From assembly GCA_945871455.1 (NCBI GenBank), contig CAMBXJ010000031.1, positions 1-17,319 of the forward strand: a DNA stretch of 17,319 nt, given 5' to 3'. The stretch is from Asaia bogorensis. GTDB taxonomy: Bacteria > Pseudomonadota > Alphaproteobacteria > Acetobacterales > Acetobacteraceae. Each line of letters begins with the position of its first letter. Position 1 is the first letter of the stretch. Below the pieces are notes generated by a model, which searched no databases, was not told where the DNA came from, and saw nothing but the letters and a program-made list of their open reading frames with translations. The position numbers and the translations under genes were made by a program. Shown piece by piece: positions 1 through 7,731 of this stretch.

Positions 1-40
1 AAGTGCTGCAAGCCCGTGATCGGGACCGCTCGGGAGGATC

Positions 41-73
41 AGGACGCCGTGGGATCTGGTCTGGCGTCCTTTT
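41..73 (+). terminator. Rho-independent terminator of an upstream unit
   Basis: An 8-bp perfect stem, AGGACGCC (41-48) with GGCGTCCT (63-70), encloses a 14-nt loop and runs into TTTT (70-73). The shape is that of an intrinsic terminator for a gene or RNA lying left of the window. It also separates that unit from the tRNA-Gly downstream. Confidence 0.6.
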
Positions 74-186
74 GGGGCATCCCAATGGGGGCACGGTTGA
101 GGGGCGATGCGTGGGGCGGCCGTGGATCGGGTGCACAGAATTGCTCTGGCGTGTTGGGGCGGCGGCCGATATCATTGATGGCCTGC

Positions 187-260
187 GCGGGTGTAGCTCA
201 ATGGTAGAGCACCAGCCTTCCAAGCTGGCTACGGGGGTTCGATTCCCCTCACCCGCTCCA
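187..260 (+). tRNA. tRNA-Gly (anticodon TCC)
   Basis: A full cloverleaf can be read. The acceptor stem is GCGGGTG (187-193) paired with CACCCGC (250-256). The D-arm carries TAGCTCAATGGTAGAGC. The anticodon stem CCAGC/GCTGG holds the loop CTTCCAA, which gives anticodon TCC. The T-arm is GGGGGTTCGATTCCCC. The discriminator base is T257 and CCA (258-260) is genome-encoded. Anticodon TCC reads GGA/GGG glycine codons. There is no intron. No repeat of the tRNA 3' end was seen elsewhere in the window, so nothing indicates that it is an integration site here. Confidence 0.97.
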
Positions 261-616
261 GTCTCCGCCGCCCTTACCGACATTGCCGGGCTTGACCAGG
301 TAACCAATGCGTCAACGGCGCGGGGGAGGCTTGCGGGATCAGGTCCGGCAATGACGAGCATGCGGTGCGTCGGCCAAGGGTACCGTCGGCTGGCAGAAGG
401 CCGCCCCGATCGACCAGGGTTCGAAGCCTGCAAGCCTGATGAATTGACGCGGCAACGAAGCCTCGCGTTCGTGATGGGCGACGGACGGCAGGGCAGCATC
501 CGCCCCGGAAGCCATGCCTGCCGGCAGGGATGGCACGCCCCGGCATGCGTATTTTCCGAGCCTATCGAAGCCGGTGACAATCGTCCTATCAGCGCATCCT
601 GCGGAAGAAACGGTGA
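261..616. other. Intergenic stretch, no gene recognised
   Basis: About 356 bp lie between tRNA-Gly and the hybrid signalling gene. Open frames cross it on both strands, but one of them runs through the tRNA. None has a recognisable domain or a convincing ribosome binding site. No clear terminator, promoter or repeat could be supported by eye. The promoter of the hybrid regulator is presumably here. Confidence 0.5.
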
Positions 617-2389
617 ATGGCACCGCCCTTTCGCTTGGAACGGGACCGACACGGAATGCCCAAAACCGCAGCGCTGCTCACCCCCGTCCAGACCGAGGTC
701 GTGGCGATCGTCGATGATGACCCGCTGATCAGCCATGGGTTGTCGTACATGCTGGAAGAGCACGGTTGGCAGGTCGACGCATACGACAGTGCCGAGGCCT
801 TCCTGGCGGCGTTCCAGCCCGGGCGCGCGAACTGCCTGCTGCTCGATATCAACTTGCCCGGCATCAGCGGCCTCGATCTGCTGGAACAATTGCGGCGCGA
901 CGGCCACCGGCTTCCCGTGACCGTCATGACCGGGGCGAGCGATATCAAGAACGCGGTGGCGGCCATGAAGGCCGGGGCGACCGACTTCATCGAAAAGCCG
1001 ATCCTTGGCCCGGATCTGATTGACATGGTCGGGCGCAGTCTCGACCGGGGCCGCGACGCGGGCGCCGTGAGCACCTGGCGGGACGCGGCGGCGACGCGGA
1101 TCGGTACCCTGACGCGTCGGCAGCGTGAGATATTGGCCCTGATCCTGGACGGGAAGCCAAACAAGATCATCGCCTTTGACCTGAAGATCAGCCAGCGCAC
1201 GGTCGAGAACCATCGCGCCAGGATCATGGAGCGGACGCAATCGAAATCCATTCCGGACCTGACTCGCCTGGCCCTGATCGCGGACTGGTCGGATGGGGAA
1301 CCCCCGGCCGCCGTCCTAGCGGCATCGCTGCCAGCGGCGCTATCGGCTGCGTTGTCAGCCGGACCGCTCGACAATGAGCAGCTCCGGCGCTTCTTCGATG
1401 CGGTGCCGGTCGCGATCATCATTGCCGGCATGGCCGAACCAGAGGTGATTCTCTACGCGAACCATGCCTTCGAGGAGGTGTCCGGGCAATCCCTGAAGGA
1501 GGTGGAGGGCAAATCCTGGACCAGCCTGCGCGGTTTCGATGTGCTGACGCCGGAACGCCTGCTCGGTGAAGAGGTTGGCTCCGCCACCGACCTGGTTGGG
1601 ACGTTCCGGTTGGATCGCGCCGGGGCCGACAGCGTCACCGTCGACGCCTACTCAAGCGTCATCGTTGGCGATGACGACCAGCCGGCGTTCAGGATGTTGG
1701 CGCTGGTCAGGGTGAGCGATGACAAGGCGGCGGACCGCGGCGAGCTTGAAAAGCAAATCCAGGAAAAAGATGCGGCAATATTGGAAATACAGCATCGCGT
1801 CAAAAACAACCTCCAGATTATTACGTCTCTGATTCGTATCGAGGCGCGGAACTATCACAACAGAACCGACAAAACGATGCTTGGCCGCCTGGAAGGCCGC
1901 ATCAATTCGATCCAGATCCTCTACAAGTTGTTGTCTGATTTTTCGAAAAAAGACGAAATAGACCTGGGCGTCTACCTGAGCGAAATCGCGTCGTCGGTCA
2001 TGCGCTCGCACGCCGTGGAAGGGATTCGTCTGGACCTGAAGGTTGACGCTTATCCGGTGTCGGTCAATGTCGCCCTGCCGACCGGCCTGGTGGCGAACGA
2101 AGTGCTGACCAACGCGTTGAAGTATGCCTTCGTCGGCCGGGATGGCGGCACCATTACCTTGCACAGCCTGTCGGACACCCAGGGCTGTCGGGTGACGATC
2201 GCCGACGATGGCGTCGGTCTGCCCAGCGGCGTTGAGTGGCCGACACACGGGAAGATCGGGGAACTCGTTGCCCGTTCCTTGCGGCAGAACGCCAAGGCCG
2301 ATCTCACGGTTGAATCCTCGCCCGGGAAAGGCACCAAGGTCATCATCGCCTTCAGCCGAACCGCCGCGGCGGCGACCAGCGCGGGCTGA
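617..2389 (+). CDS. Hybrid response regulator / LuxR-type DNA-binding / PAS / HisKA_2 histidine kinase
   Basis: This 590-aa soluble protein has no signal peptide or membrane segment. Domains in order: a CheY-like receiver (about 28-142) with acidic pocket D33-D35, phospho-acceptor D77 (LLLDINLPG), T105 and K127 (EKP); a FixJ/LuxR-type helix-turn-helix (about 163-222, LTRRQREIL and ISQRTVENHRARIM); an Ala-rich linker (230-250); a PAS domain (about 255-368); a short coiled coil (375-390); a HisKA_2 dimerisation domain with phospho-His H393 (IQHRVKNNLQ); and an HATPase domain with the N-box around N494-N499, DDGVG (530-534) and GKGTK (570-574). All catalytic residues look intact. The start at 617 has GGAAG 9 nt upstream; an in-frame ATG at 656 is the alternative. 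Family knowledge says such kinases sense cytosolic signals through PAS. Having the DNA-binding output in the same chain suggests a one-protein phosphorelay that controls its own targets, which is inference. A local GC drop coincides with the coiled coil and H-box. Confidence 0.93.
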   Translation: MAPPFRLERDRHGMPKTAALLTPVQTEVVAIVDDDPLISHGLSYMLEEHGWQVDAYDSAEAFLAAFQPGRANCLLLDINLPGISGLDLLEQLRRDGHRLPVTVMTGASDIKNAVAAMKAGATDFIEKPILGPDLIDMVGRSLDRGRDAGAVSTWRDAAATRIGTLTRRQREILALILDGKPNKIIAFDLKISQRTVENHRARIMERTQSKSIPDLTRLALIADWSDGEPPAAVLAASLPAALSAALSAGPLDNEQLRRFFDAVPVAIIIAGMAEPEVILYANHAFEEVSGQSLKEVEGKSWTSLRGFDVLTPERLLGEEVGSATDLVGTFRLDRAGADSVTVDAYSSVIVGDDDQPAFRMLALVRVSDDKAADRGELEKQIQEKDAAILEIQHRVKNNLQIITSLIRIEARNYHNRTDKTMLGRLEGRINSIQILYKLLSDFSKKDEIDLGVYLSEIASSVMRSHAVEGIRLDLKVDAYPVSVNVALPTGLVANEVLTNALKYAFVGRDGGTITLHSLSDTQGCRVTIADDGVGLPSGVEWPTHGKIGELVARSLRQNAKADLTVESSPGKGTKVIIAFSRTAAAATSAG

Positions 2390-2427
2390 ATGACGGGCGC
2401 GCAGGGTGTGGCGGGGGGCCGTCATTT
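2390..2427 (+). terminator. Possible terminator after the hybrid kinase
   Basis: A 7-bp perfect stem, ATGACGG (2390-2396) with CCGTCAT (2419-2425), starts one base after the kinase TGA stop (2387-2389) and ends in only three T residues. The short T-run makes it a weak candidate. It overlaps the -35-like TTGACG that follows. Confidence 0.35.
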
Positions 2428-2455
2428 GACGTTCGAGTTTAATGGCTCCTACTAC
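2426..2455 (+). promoter_or_regulatory. Possible sigma-70-like promoter
   Basis: TTGACG (2426-2431) matches the -35 consensus at five of six positions. It is followed after 18 nt by TACTAC (2450-2455), a poor -10 match. It would drive the metallopeptidase gene with a leader of about 200 nt. The support is sequence similarity only. Confidence 0.3.
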
Positions 2456-2664
2456 GCTATTTGTTGGAAGTGTCAGGAACGGTGGCTCGCGCCGATCTGT
2501 TCAGGCTGCCGGACAAGCCACTGATATGTCGTGGCGTTCAACCCGATCACGCGGCCCGCGACATCCGGACCCCCGTCGGCGACCCCTTGCTCTCGCTGGC
2601 TGCCTGCCGGGGCCAAACCGCTGCCAAGATTGACGAATCGGCGTCCGTTGCGGTCTTTGGTCGC

Positions 2665-3366
2665 ATGGACGTGCCCCCGCCCGAGTTGATCGCCCTGCCA
2701 TCCGGGTCCGCCCGCGTCGAATGGCGCCGCAGCGCGCGCGCTCGGCGGATCAGCCTGCGGATCGATCCGTCCGACGGCGCAATCGTCGTCACCCTGCCGC
2801 CCCGCGCCAGCCGCCGCGCCGGGCTTGTTTTGCTGACGCACCATGTGGACTGGGTGTCGGAGCGTATCGCCGCCCTGCCACGCCAGGTCGCTTTCGCCGA
2901 TGGCGCCGAGGTCCCGGTCTCCGGCGTCCCCCACCGCATCCGCCACCGCCCGGACGCGCATGGTGGCGCCTGGCTGGCGGACGGGGAATTGCACGTCACC
3001 GGCGCGCCCGAATTTCTGCCTCGGCGGGTTGGCGACTTCCTGCGCGCGGAGGCAAAGCGCCGGCTGGCGGAGATGGTGGCGGCGAAGACGCAAGCCGCCG
3101 GGGTGGCGGCCAGGCGCGTGACCGTGAAGGACACCAGCAGCCGCTGGGGAAGCTGCGCGCCGGACCGGTCTCTGGCCTTCAGTTGGCGGCTGATCTTCAC
3201 GCCGGATTTCGTGCAGGACTACGTGGCGGCGCATGAGGTCGCGCATCTGCGGCATATGAATCACGGCCCGCTGTTCTGGGCGCTGGTCGAGCAACTGACC
3301 CCGCACCGCCCCACCGCCGTCCCCTGGCTTCGCAAGAACGGAGCCGCGTTGTTGCGGATCGGTTGA
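2665..3366 (+). CDS. YgjP/DUF45-type zinc metallopeptidase
   Basis: This 233-aa cytosolic protein matches the YgjP-like (PF01863, SprT-related) family in length and motifs. An N-terminal basic stretch (RRSARARRISLRI, 21-33) is followed by the family signature SRWGSC (159-164) and the zinc site HEVAH (190-194), with a third ligand probably H200 in MNHGPLFW. H190 and H194 bind zinc and E191 is the catalytic base, by family knowledge. The physiological substrate of YgjP proteins is not well defined. The ATG at 2665 was chosen because family similarity begins right after it. The frame stays open upstream to a TTG at 2461, but that extension has no recognisable domain. The ribosome binding site is weak. 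The gene looks monocistronic, with a terminator-like hairpin at its 3' end. Confidence 0.85.
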   Translation: MDVPPPELIALPSGSARVEWRRSARARRISLRIDPSDGAIVVTLPPRASRRAGLVLLTHHVDWVSERIAALPRQVAFADGAEVPVSGVPHRIRHRPDAHGGAWLADGELHVTGAPEFLPRRVGDFLRAEAKRRLAEMVAAKTQAAGVAARRVTVKDTSSRWGSCAPDRSLAFSWRLIFTPDFVQDYVAAHEVAHLRHMNHGPLFWALVEQLTPHRPTAVPWLRKNGAALLRIG

Positions 3367-3396
3367 TACGTTCGGTGAACGCGGCGGCTCTTTTTT
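3341..3396 (+). terminator. Likely terminator of the metallopeptidase gene
   Basis: GAGCCGC (3341-3347, inside the end of the coding region) can pair with GCGGCTC (3384-3390), directly followed by TTTTTT (3391-3396). An inner hairpin, CGTTC (3369-3373) with GAACG (3377-3381), sits in the loop. The six-T run after a GC-rich arm is the strongest part of the evidence. Confidence 0.5.
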
Positions 3397-3474
3397 CTCC
3401 GGCCTTTACCTGTTGGAAGATTGGCTTCAGCCCGAGGCTCCATGGAAGCCACCGGCGGTCCTGATCCATTAGCC

Positions 3475-3625
3475 CTGCTTCGTGTCTTCGTGTCTTCGTG
3501 GTGAGAATCGCGGCGCCGCGGTTCGTTGTGTCCCGAACCGATGGGCATCTCCCGGACAGGCAAGGCGTCCTGGTTTCGCTCCGCGATTCTCCACCACGAA
3601 GACACGAAGGGCACGAAGAAGGCAG
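3475..3625. repeat. Inverted-repeat element with CACGAAG signature (REP/MITE-like)
   Basis: The left arm (3486-3513) reads CTTCGTGTCTTCGTGGTG then AGAATCGCGG. The right arm (3581-3609) is its reverse complement apart from one extra base, giving about 28 paired bases around a 67-bp centre. The similarity extends less perfectly outward to about 3475 and 3625, where more CTTCGTG/CACGAAG units occur. The centre holds a smaller hairpin, CGGTTCG (3519-3525) with CGAACCG (3534-3540). CACGAAG-type repeats are widely scattered non-coding elements in bacterial genomes and are often mis-called as small proteins. No transposase is nearby, so mobilisation would have to be in trans. Confidence 0.75.
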
Positions 3626-4671
3626 GTTGCGGCAGCGCCACCGGCGAAGTGGGTCGCCATCCAGACCGCAGCCTCGCACGCTCCACTCCGACCCTTGCCC
3701 CAAGCCGCTTTGGGGCGGCGTGCCCTGGTGCAAGGCGCCCGCGGCGAAGGGGGGTATCATTCACTGCCTCGGTTTGCGGTTTGGGGGGCGACCGAGTGGA
3801 AATGCTGCGTGGAAGGGCAGGTTGCGCAAAAGGCGTGCAGACGCGGGCAAATGTTTAACGGCGGGAAAACGCAACGATACCCCCCGAATTACGCATTGTA
3901 TCGTAACGAATACCCGCCATTTCCGCGCCAGATCGGAACGATTTGCGAAATCCTCGCACTTAAAGTGGAATCTTAAGTCCACCAGAAATACGCAACCAAA
4001 ACAGTGCCGTGTGACGCGATTTTAAGTCCAGATCTCAGGATTCGCGAAATCGGCCAAAACCCCCTGACGGCCAATATTATTCCTGAGACGATTTTGTTAA
4101 CCATTGCCGATTCCTTGGGCAAACCGCCCCGTCGGCCGTGGCCGGACACCAGAAACCCGCGCGAAACCGCGAGAAATCGCATTTCGCTTGCCGCCGCTCG
4201 GCCGCTCATGACAGAACGGAATATGAACGCCAACGCCTCCTTGCATGCTTCGATCCGCGGTTTCCGTCGCGTTTGTCGCCGAGCGGCGCCCGTTTCATGC
4301 CCGCCGGAATGGGCTGGCTGGCATGAATCGCACACGCAGAGTCGAAAATCGTGCCCTGGCGACCGCGCCACGCCGCGCGATCGGGCGGTCAGGCGTGCAA
4401 GCACCCGGTCGGCCGGCACAGGACCGCGATGCGGCGGCCTGGTCGTGGCGGTAAGCGTTCGGTCCCGATGGGCGCCAGCCCGGATTGTGCCCAGGGGCCG
4501 TCTGGGGTACCCGCCCGGTCGCGACATCGGCGAACACGATGGCATATCGCCGCGTCGGAACACCGGCACGCGCAACCTGCCGGCCGGGTCGGCGGGCCTT
4601 CGGGATCAGCGTCATCCCCCGGTAGCATTCCAGCCCGTTTCGCGACATAACGGCGCCAAGGAGTGCCCCCT
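3626..4671. other. Long intergenic region without a convincing gene
   Basis: Roughly 1 kb lies between the repeat element and the DAHP synthase start. Open frames exist on both strands, but they are Arg/Pro-rich, lack domains and have no good ribosome binding sites. A short hairpin, GCCCCAA (3697-3703) with TTGGGGC (3710-3716), lacks a T-run. The segment 3841-4080 is about 49% GC by hand count, clearly below its surroundings, and holds several small palindromes listed separately. The stretch 4190-4650 is GC-rich and nothing functional could be recognised there. The DAHP synthase promoter should lie in this region. Confidence 0.5.
3940..4051. promoter_or_regulatory. Paired near-palindromes, possible operators
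   Basis: GATTTGCGAAATC (3940-3952) and GATTCGCGAAATC (4039-4051) differ at one base, are near-palindromic and start 99 bp apart. Between them, TTAAGTCCA occurs twice (3973-3981 and 4022-4030), and ACTTAA/TTAAGT flanks 3959-3978 as a short inverted repeat. The pattern resembles a regulator-binding array in a lower-GC leader. The regulator is unknown. Confidence 0.3.
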
Positions 4672-6066
4672 ATGACGACAACATCCCAAGCGCGCTGGAC
4701 CCCCGACTCATGGCGCGCCTGCCCCATCCGCCAGGTCCCCAGCTATCCCGACCAGGCCAAGCTCGAAGAGATGGAGCTCCGGCTTGGCAAGTATCCGCCT
4801 CTGGTGTTCGCCGGAGAGGCGCGCCGGCTGAAGGCGTATCTCGCCCAGGCGTCGGAAGGGAAAGCCTTCGTCCTGCAAGGCGGCGATTGCGCCGAGAGCT
4901 TTGCCGACTTCACCGCGAACATCATCCGTGACACGTTCCGCGTGCTGTTGCAGATGGCGGTGGTGCTGACCTTCGGTGCGTCCCTGCCGGTGGTGAAGAT
5001 GGGCCGCATGGCGGGGCAGTTCGCCAAGCCGCGGTCATCCGACAACGAAACCGTGGGCGATGTCACCCTGCCCAGCTATCGCGGCGACATCATCAACGGG
5101 CCGGAATTCACCTCGGACGCCCGCATTCCGGACCCGAAGCGGATGGAATTCGCCTATTTCCAGTCGGCCAGCACGCTCAATCTGCTGCGGGCGTTTGCCT
5201 CGGGCGGCTATGCGGATCTGCATGAGGTGCATCGGTGGAATCTCGGCTTCGTGGAGCGTTCCCCGTTGGCCGACCGCTATCAGGACCTGGCGCACCGCAT
5301 CGACGAAACGCTGTCCTTCATGACGGCATGCGGCATGACCAGCGCCACCACCCGCGATCTGCGGGAGACCGACTTCTATATAAGTCATGAGGCGCTGCTG
5401 CTGCCGTACGAGCAGGCTCTGGCGCGAGTCGATTCCACCAGCGGCGACTGGTATGGCTGTTCGGCGCATTTCCTGTGGATCGGCGACCGCACGCGCCAGG
5501 CGGACGGGGCACATGTGGAATTCTTGCGCGGCGTGAAGAACCCGCTGGGCATGAAGGTCGGCCCGACGCAGGAACCCGACGATCTGCTGCGCCTGCTGGA
5601 TATCCTGAACCCGACGAATGAGGCCGGGCGCATCACCCTGATCAGCCGCATGGGGGCCGACAAGGTCGGTGCCCGCCTGCCCGGGTTGATCCGCGCGGTG
5701 GAGCGCGCCGGTCACAAGGTCGTGTGGCTGTGCGATCCGATGCACGGCAACACCATCACCACCGGGGACAAGCTGAAAACCCGCAATTTCGACGCCATCC
5801 TGCGGGAAGTGCGCGGCTTCTTCGACGTGCACGCGGCGGAGAACACCTGGGCCGGCGGCGTTCACGTCGAAATGACCGGCCAGGACGTCACCGAATGCAC
5901 CGGCGGCGCGCATGAACTCGGTGAATCCGACCTTGCCGCGCGTTACGAGACCTTCTGCGATCCGCGGTTGAATGCGGAACAATCCCTGGAACTGGCGTTC
6001 CTGGTGGCGGAGGAATTGAAACAGCGGCGGTCTCCGGCCGTGCAGCCGGCGCTCGCGGCGCAATAG
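4672..6066 (+). CDS. aroG: Class II 3-deoxy-7-phosphoheptulonate (DAHP) synthase
   Basis: This 464-aa cytosolic enzyme condenses phosphoenolpyruvate and erythrose 4-phosphate to DAHP, the first step of the shikimate pathway to aromatic amino acids. It is the plant/mycobacterial class II type, of normal length. Visible family residues are metal ligands C73 (GGDCAE), H358 (DPMHGNT), E400 (HVEMTG) and D430 (CDPRLN), and substrate-site blocks [14 protein letters not shown] (109-122), GDRTR (271-275) and MKVGPT (294-299). The start is the ATG at 4672, with AAGGAG at 4658-4663 and 8-nt spacing; the GTG at 4663 lies inside that site. The stop is 4 nt before pncB, so the two are probably co-transcribed. 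The symbol aroG follows mycobacterial class II usage; other symbols are used elsewhere. Confidence 0.97.
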   Translation: MTTTSQARWTPDSWRACPIRQVPSYPDQAKLEEMELRLGKYPPLVFAGEARRLKAYLAQASEGKAFVLQGGDCAESFADFTANIIRDTFRVLLQMAVVLTFGASLPVVKMGRMAGQFAKPRSSDNETVGDVTLPSYRGDIINGPEFTSDARIPDPKRMEFAYFQSASTLNLLRAFASGGYADLHEVHRWNLGFVERSPLADRYQDLAHRIDETLSFMTACGMTSATTRDLRETDFYISHEALLLPYEQALARVDSTSGDWYGCSAHFLWIGDRTRQADGAHVEFLRGVKNPLGMKVGPTQEPDDLLRLLDILNPTNEAGRITLISRMGADKVGARLPGLIRAVERAGHKVVWLCDPMHGNTITTGDKLKTRNFDAILREVRGFFDVHAAENTWAGGVHVEMTGQDVTECTGGAHELGESDLAARYETFCDPRLNAEQSLELAFLVAEELKQRRSPAVQPALAAQ

Positions 6067-6070
6067 CGGG

Positions 6071-7282
6071 ATGACGGAAAGCGGCGACGATGTGGGCGCG
6101 GTGTCGGATCTGACGGGTGGAAGCCCGGCGGGTGGAGGTCTGGCGGGTTTGGGGGCGGATATCGCCGCCAGGACCGACAGCTACTTCAACCGCACCAAGC
6201 GCATCGTCGCGCGTTTCGGCGACAAGCAGGTCATCTACACCATCTTTCTGCGCCGCCCGGTCATCTCCGCCCCTCGGTTGATGCTGGACTGGCTGCGGCT
6301 GGTGGCGCGGGAACGTGGGGTGGCGATCGGCATCGACCTGATCTACCGGGAAGGCGACTGGGTCGGCGCCGGGGAGCCGATCGTTTATCTGACCGGCAGC
6401 ATGGTCCAATTGTCGGACCTTGAGACGATCCTGTTGCAGAAACTCGGTGCGGCATGCGTGGCGGCCCACAACGCCTATCAAATGAGCCTGGCCCTGCCGA
6501 ATGTCGCCTTCCTGGCGATGGACGCGCGCCACTGCGCCGGGGCGGAAATGCAGGACATGATGGCCTATGCGGCATCTGTCGGCAGTTCGGCGGCGCAGCA
6601 TGAGGGCGCGAAAGGCTTCGTCGGCAACGCCAATGACGGCACCGCGCACTGGTTCGGCACCGGACGCGGCATGGGGACGATGCCGCATTCGCTGATCGGC
6701 TATGCCGGATCGACGGTGCGCGCGGCGGAAATGTTCCGCGAAACCTTCCCCGAGGAGCCGATCACCGTCCTGGTGGATTATTTCGGCCAGGAGATCACCG
6801 ACGCGATCGCGGTGTGCCGGCGTTTCCCCGATCTGGCGGCGGCGGGGATGCTGTCGTTCCGGTTGGACACCCATGGCGGGCGGTTCCTGGAAGGGCTCGA
6901 TCCCGCGGAAAGCTATGCGGTGCTGGATCGGCGCGCCCCCGGGGCGATCCGGCGCTATCGCAGCGAAACGGAATTGCGCTACCTGGTCGGCACCGGTGTG
7001 TCCGCCGCCGCCATCTGGTTCACCCGGGAAGCGTTGGACAAGGCGGGGTTCCCGAATGCGCGGATCGTGGCCTCGTCCGGGTTCGGTGTGGACAAGTGCC
7101 GGGTGATGGCGGATGCAAAAGCGCCGATCGACGTGGTCGGCACCGGCAGTTTCATCCCCGATTCCTGGCACGAAACCTACGCCACCGCCGATATCGTCGA
7201 ATATGACGGCACGCCGATGGTGAAGGTCGGACGGGAATTCCTGCTGCGCAAGAACGGCGCGCGCAAGAAAGCCGGGAGCTGA
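6071..7282 (+). CDS. pncB: Nicotinate phosphoribosyltransferase
   Basis: This 403-aa cytosolic enzyme of the NAPRTase family converts nicotinate and PRPP to nicotinate mononucleotide in NAD salvage, with coupled ATP hydrolysis in the family. Motifs seen are TDSYFNRTK (35-43) near the N-terminus, GTMPHSLIG (202-210) with H206 as the expected phosphorylated histidine, SFRLDTHGG (262-270) and VVGTGSFIP (355-363). The N-terminal 30 residues are Gly/Ala-rich and unlike the rest, so a later start is possible, though no better ribosome binding site was seen. The ATG at 6071 comes 4 nt after the DAHP synthase stop, implying an operon or translational coupling. PRPP and shikimate-pathway demand could be linked this way, but that is inference. 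Confidence 0.92.
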   Translation: MTESGDDVGAVSDLTGGSPAGGGLAGLGADIAARTDSYFNRTKRIVARFGDKQVIYTIFLRRPVISAPRLMLDWLRLVARERGVAIGIDLIYREGDWVGAGEPIVYLTGSMVQLSDLETILLQKLGAACVAAHNAYQMSLALPNVAFLAMDARHCAGAEMQDMMAYAASVGSSAAQHEGAKGFVGNANDGTAHWFGTGRGMGTMPHSLIGYAGSTVRAAEMFRETFPEEPITVLVDYFGQEITDAIAVCRRFPDLAAAGMLSFRLDTHGGRFLEGLDPAESYAVLDRRAPGAIRRYRSETELRYLVGTGVSAAAIWFTREALDKAGFPNARIVASSGFGVDKCRVMADAKAPIDVVGTGSFIPDSWHETYATADIVEYDGTPMVKVGREFLLRKNGARKKAGS

Positions 7283-7371
7283 TCCGGGTTGATCCATGTC
7301 ATGCACGGTGCCGTGATCGATGACTAGTCTGGGTTTTGACTGCAACCGGACCATGGCAAGCGGACGAAGAG

Positions 7372-7671
7372 ATGAAACTGCAGGACCTCGAACGGGTAAA
7401 TCACCTTGTGTCGGAACTCGCCGACATCAAATCCTTGATCGACATGGCGCAACGGGCCGAACCGATGGCATTTCAGTTGTTTATAGAGGCACCCGGGGAT
7501 GCCAGCCTGCGCATGTCGATGGAAGGCGCCAGCACGACGCATTCGCGCGGGATCAATACCTCGACCGGGTTCCTGGACAGCCTCAAGCTGCTGGCGGTCG
7601 AGGAACTCCAGGCGCACAAGCAACAGGTGCTGTCCGAACTCATTGCGCTGGGCGTCGATCCGGAGGCGTGA
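7372..7671 (+). CDS. Hypothetical protein, 99 aa
   Basis: This small, mildly acidic, cytosolic protein is not recognised. Residues 1-30 (DLERVNHLVSELADIKSLID) and 65-95 (FLDSLKLLAVEELQAHKQQV) look amphipathic and helical. Between them lies a polar Ser/Thr/Gly-rich middle, suggesting a helical hairpin or oligomeric small protein. The ATG at 7372 was chosen. GAAG lies just 5' of it but close (about 3 nt), and a TTG at 7336 in the same frame is possible. It follows pncB by 89 nt. A hairpin in that gap (arms 7298-7308 and 7311-7324, with an internal bulge) has no T-run, so read-through from pncB is possible. It is convergent with the pyruvate-kinase-like gene. Confidence 0.65.
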   Translation: MKLQDLERVNHLVSELADIKSLIDMAQRAEPMAFQLFIEAPGDASLRMSMEGASTTHSRGINTSTGFLDSLKLLAVEELQAHKQQVLSELIALGVDPEA

Positions 7672-7731
7672 TCCCCGGCCGATCGCGAAACGGCATAACG
7701 ACCGCCGGGCAGCCCACCCGTGCTACCCGGT

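Noticed and set aside
3..728. Long plus-strand open frame at the left edge
   Set aside because: It runs through the tRNA-Gly and into the signalling gene, has no domain and is low-complexity in composition; a chance frame in GC-rich DNA.
3486..3609. CRISPR-like repeat
   Set aside because: There is one inverted pair plus short tandem CTTCGTG units, not regularly spaced direct repeats with spacers.
3959..3978. CtrA box (TTAA-N7-TTAA)
   Set aside because: The two TTAA units are separated by 9 nt rather than 7, and no further support was found.
4004..4675. 223-aa open frame before the DAHP synthase
   Set aside because: Arg/Pro-rich without domain or ribosome binding site, and it covers the expected promoter region.
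5888..7354. 488-aa minus-strand open frame opposite pncB
   Set aside because: It lies antisense to a well-recognised enzyme and its His/Arg/Asp-rich translation is typical of a shadow of GC-rich coding DNA.
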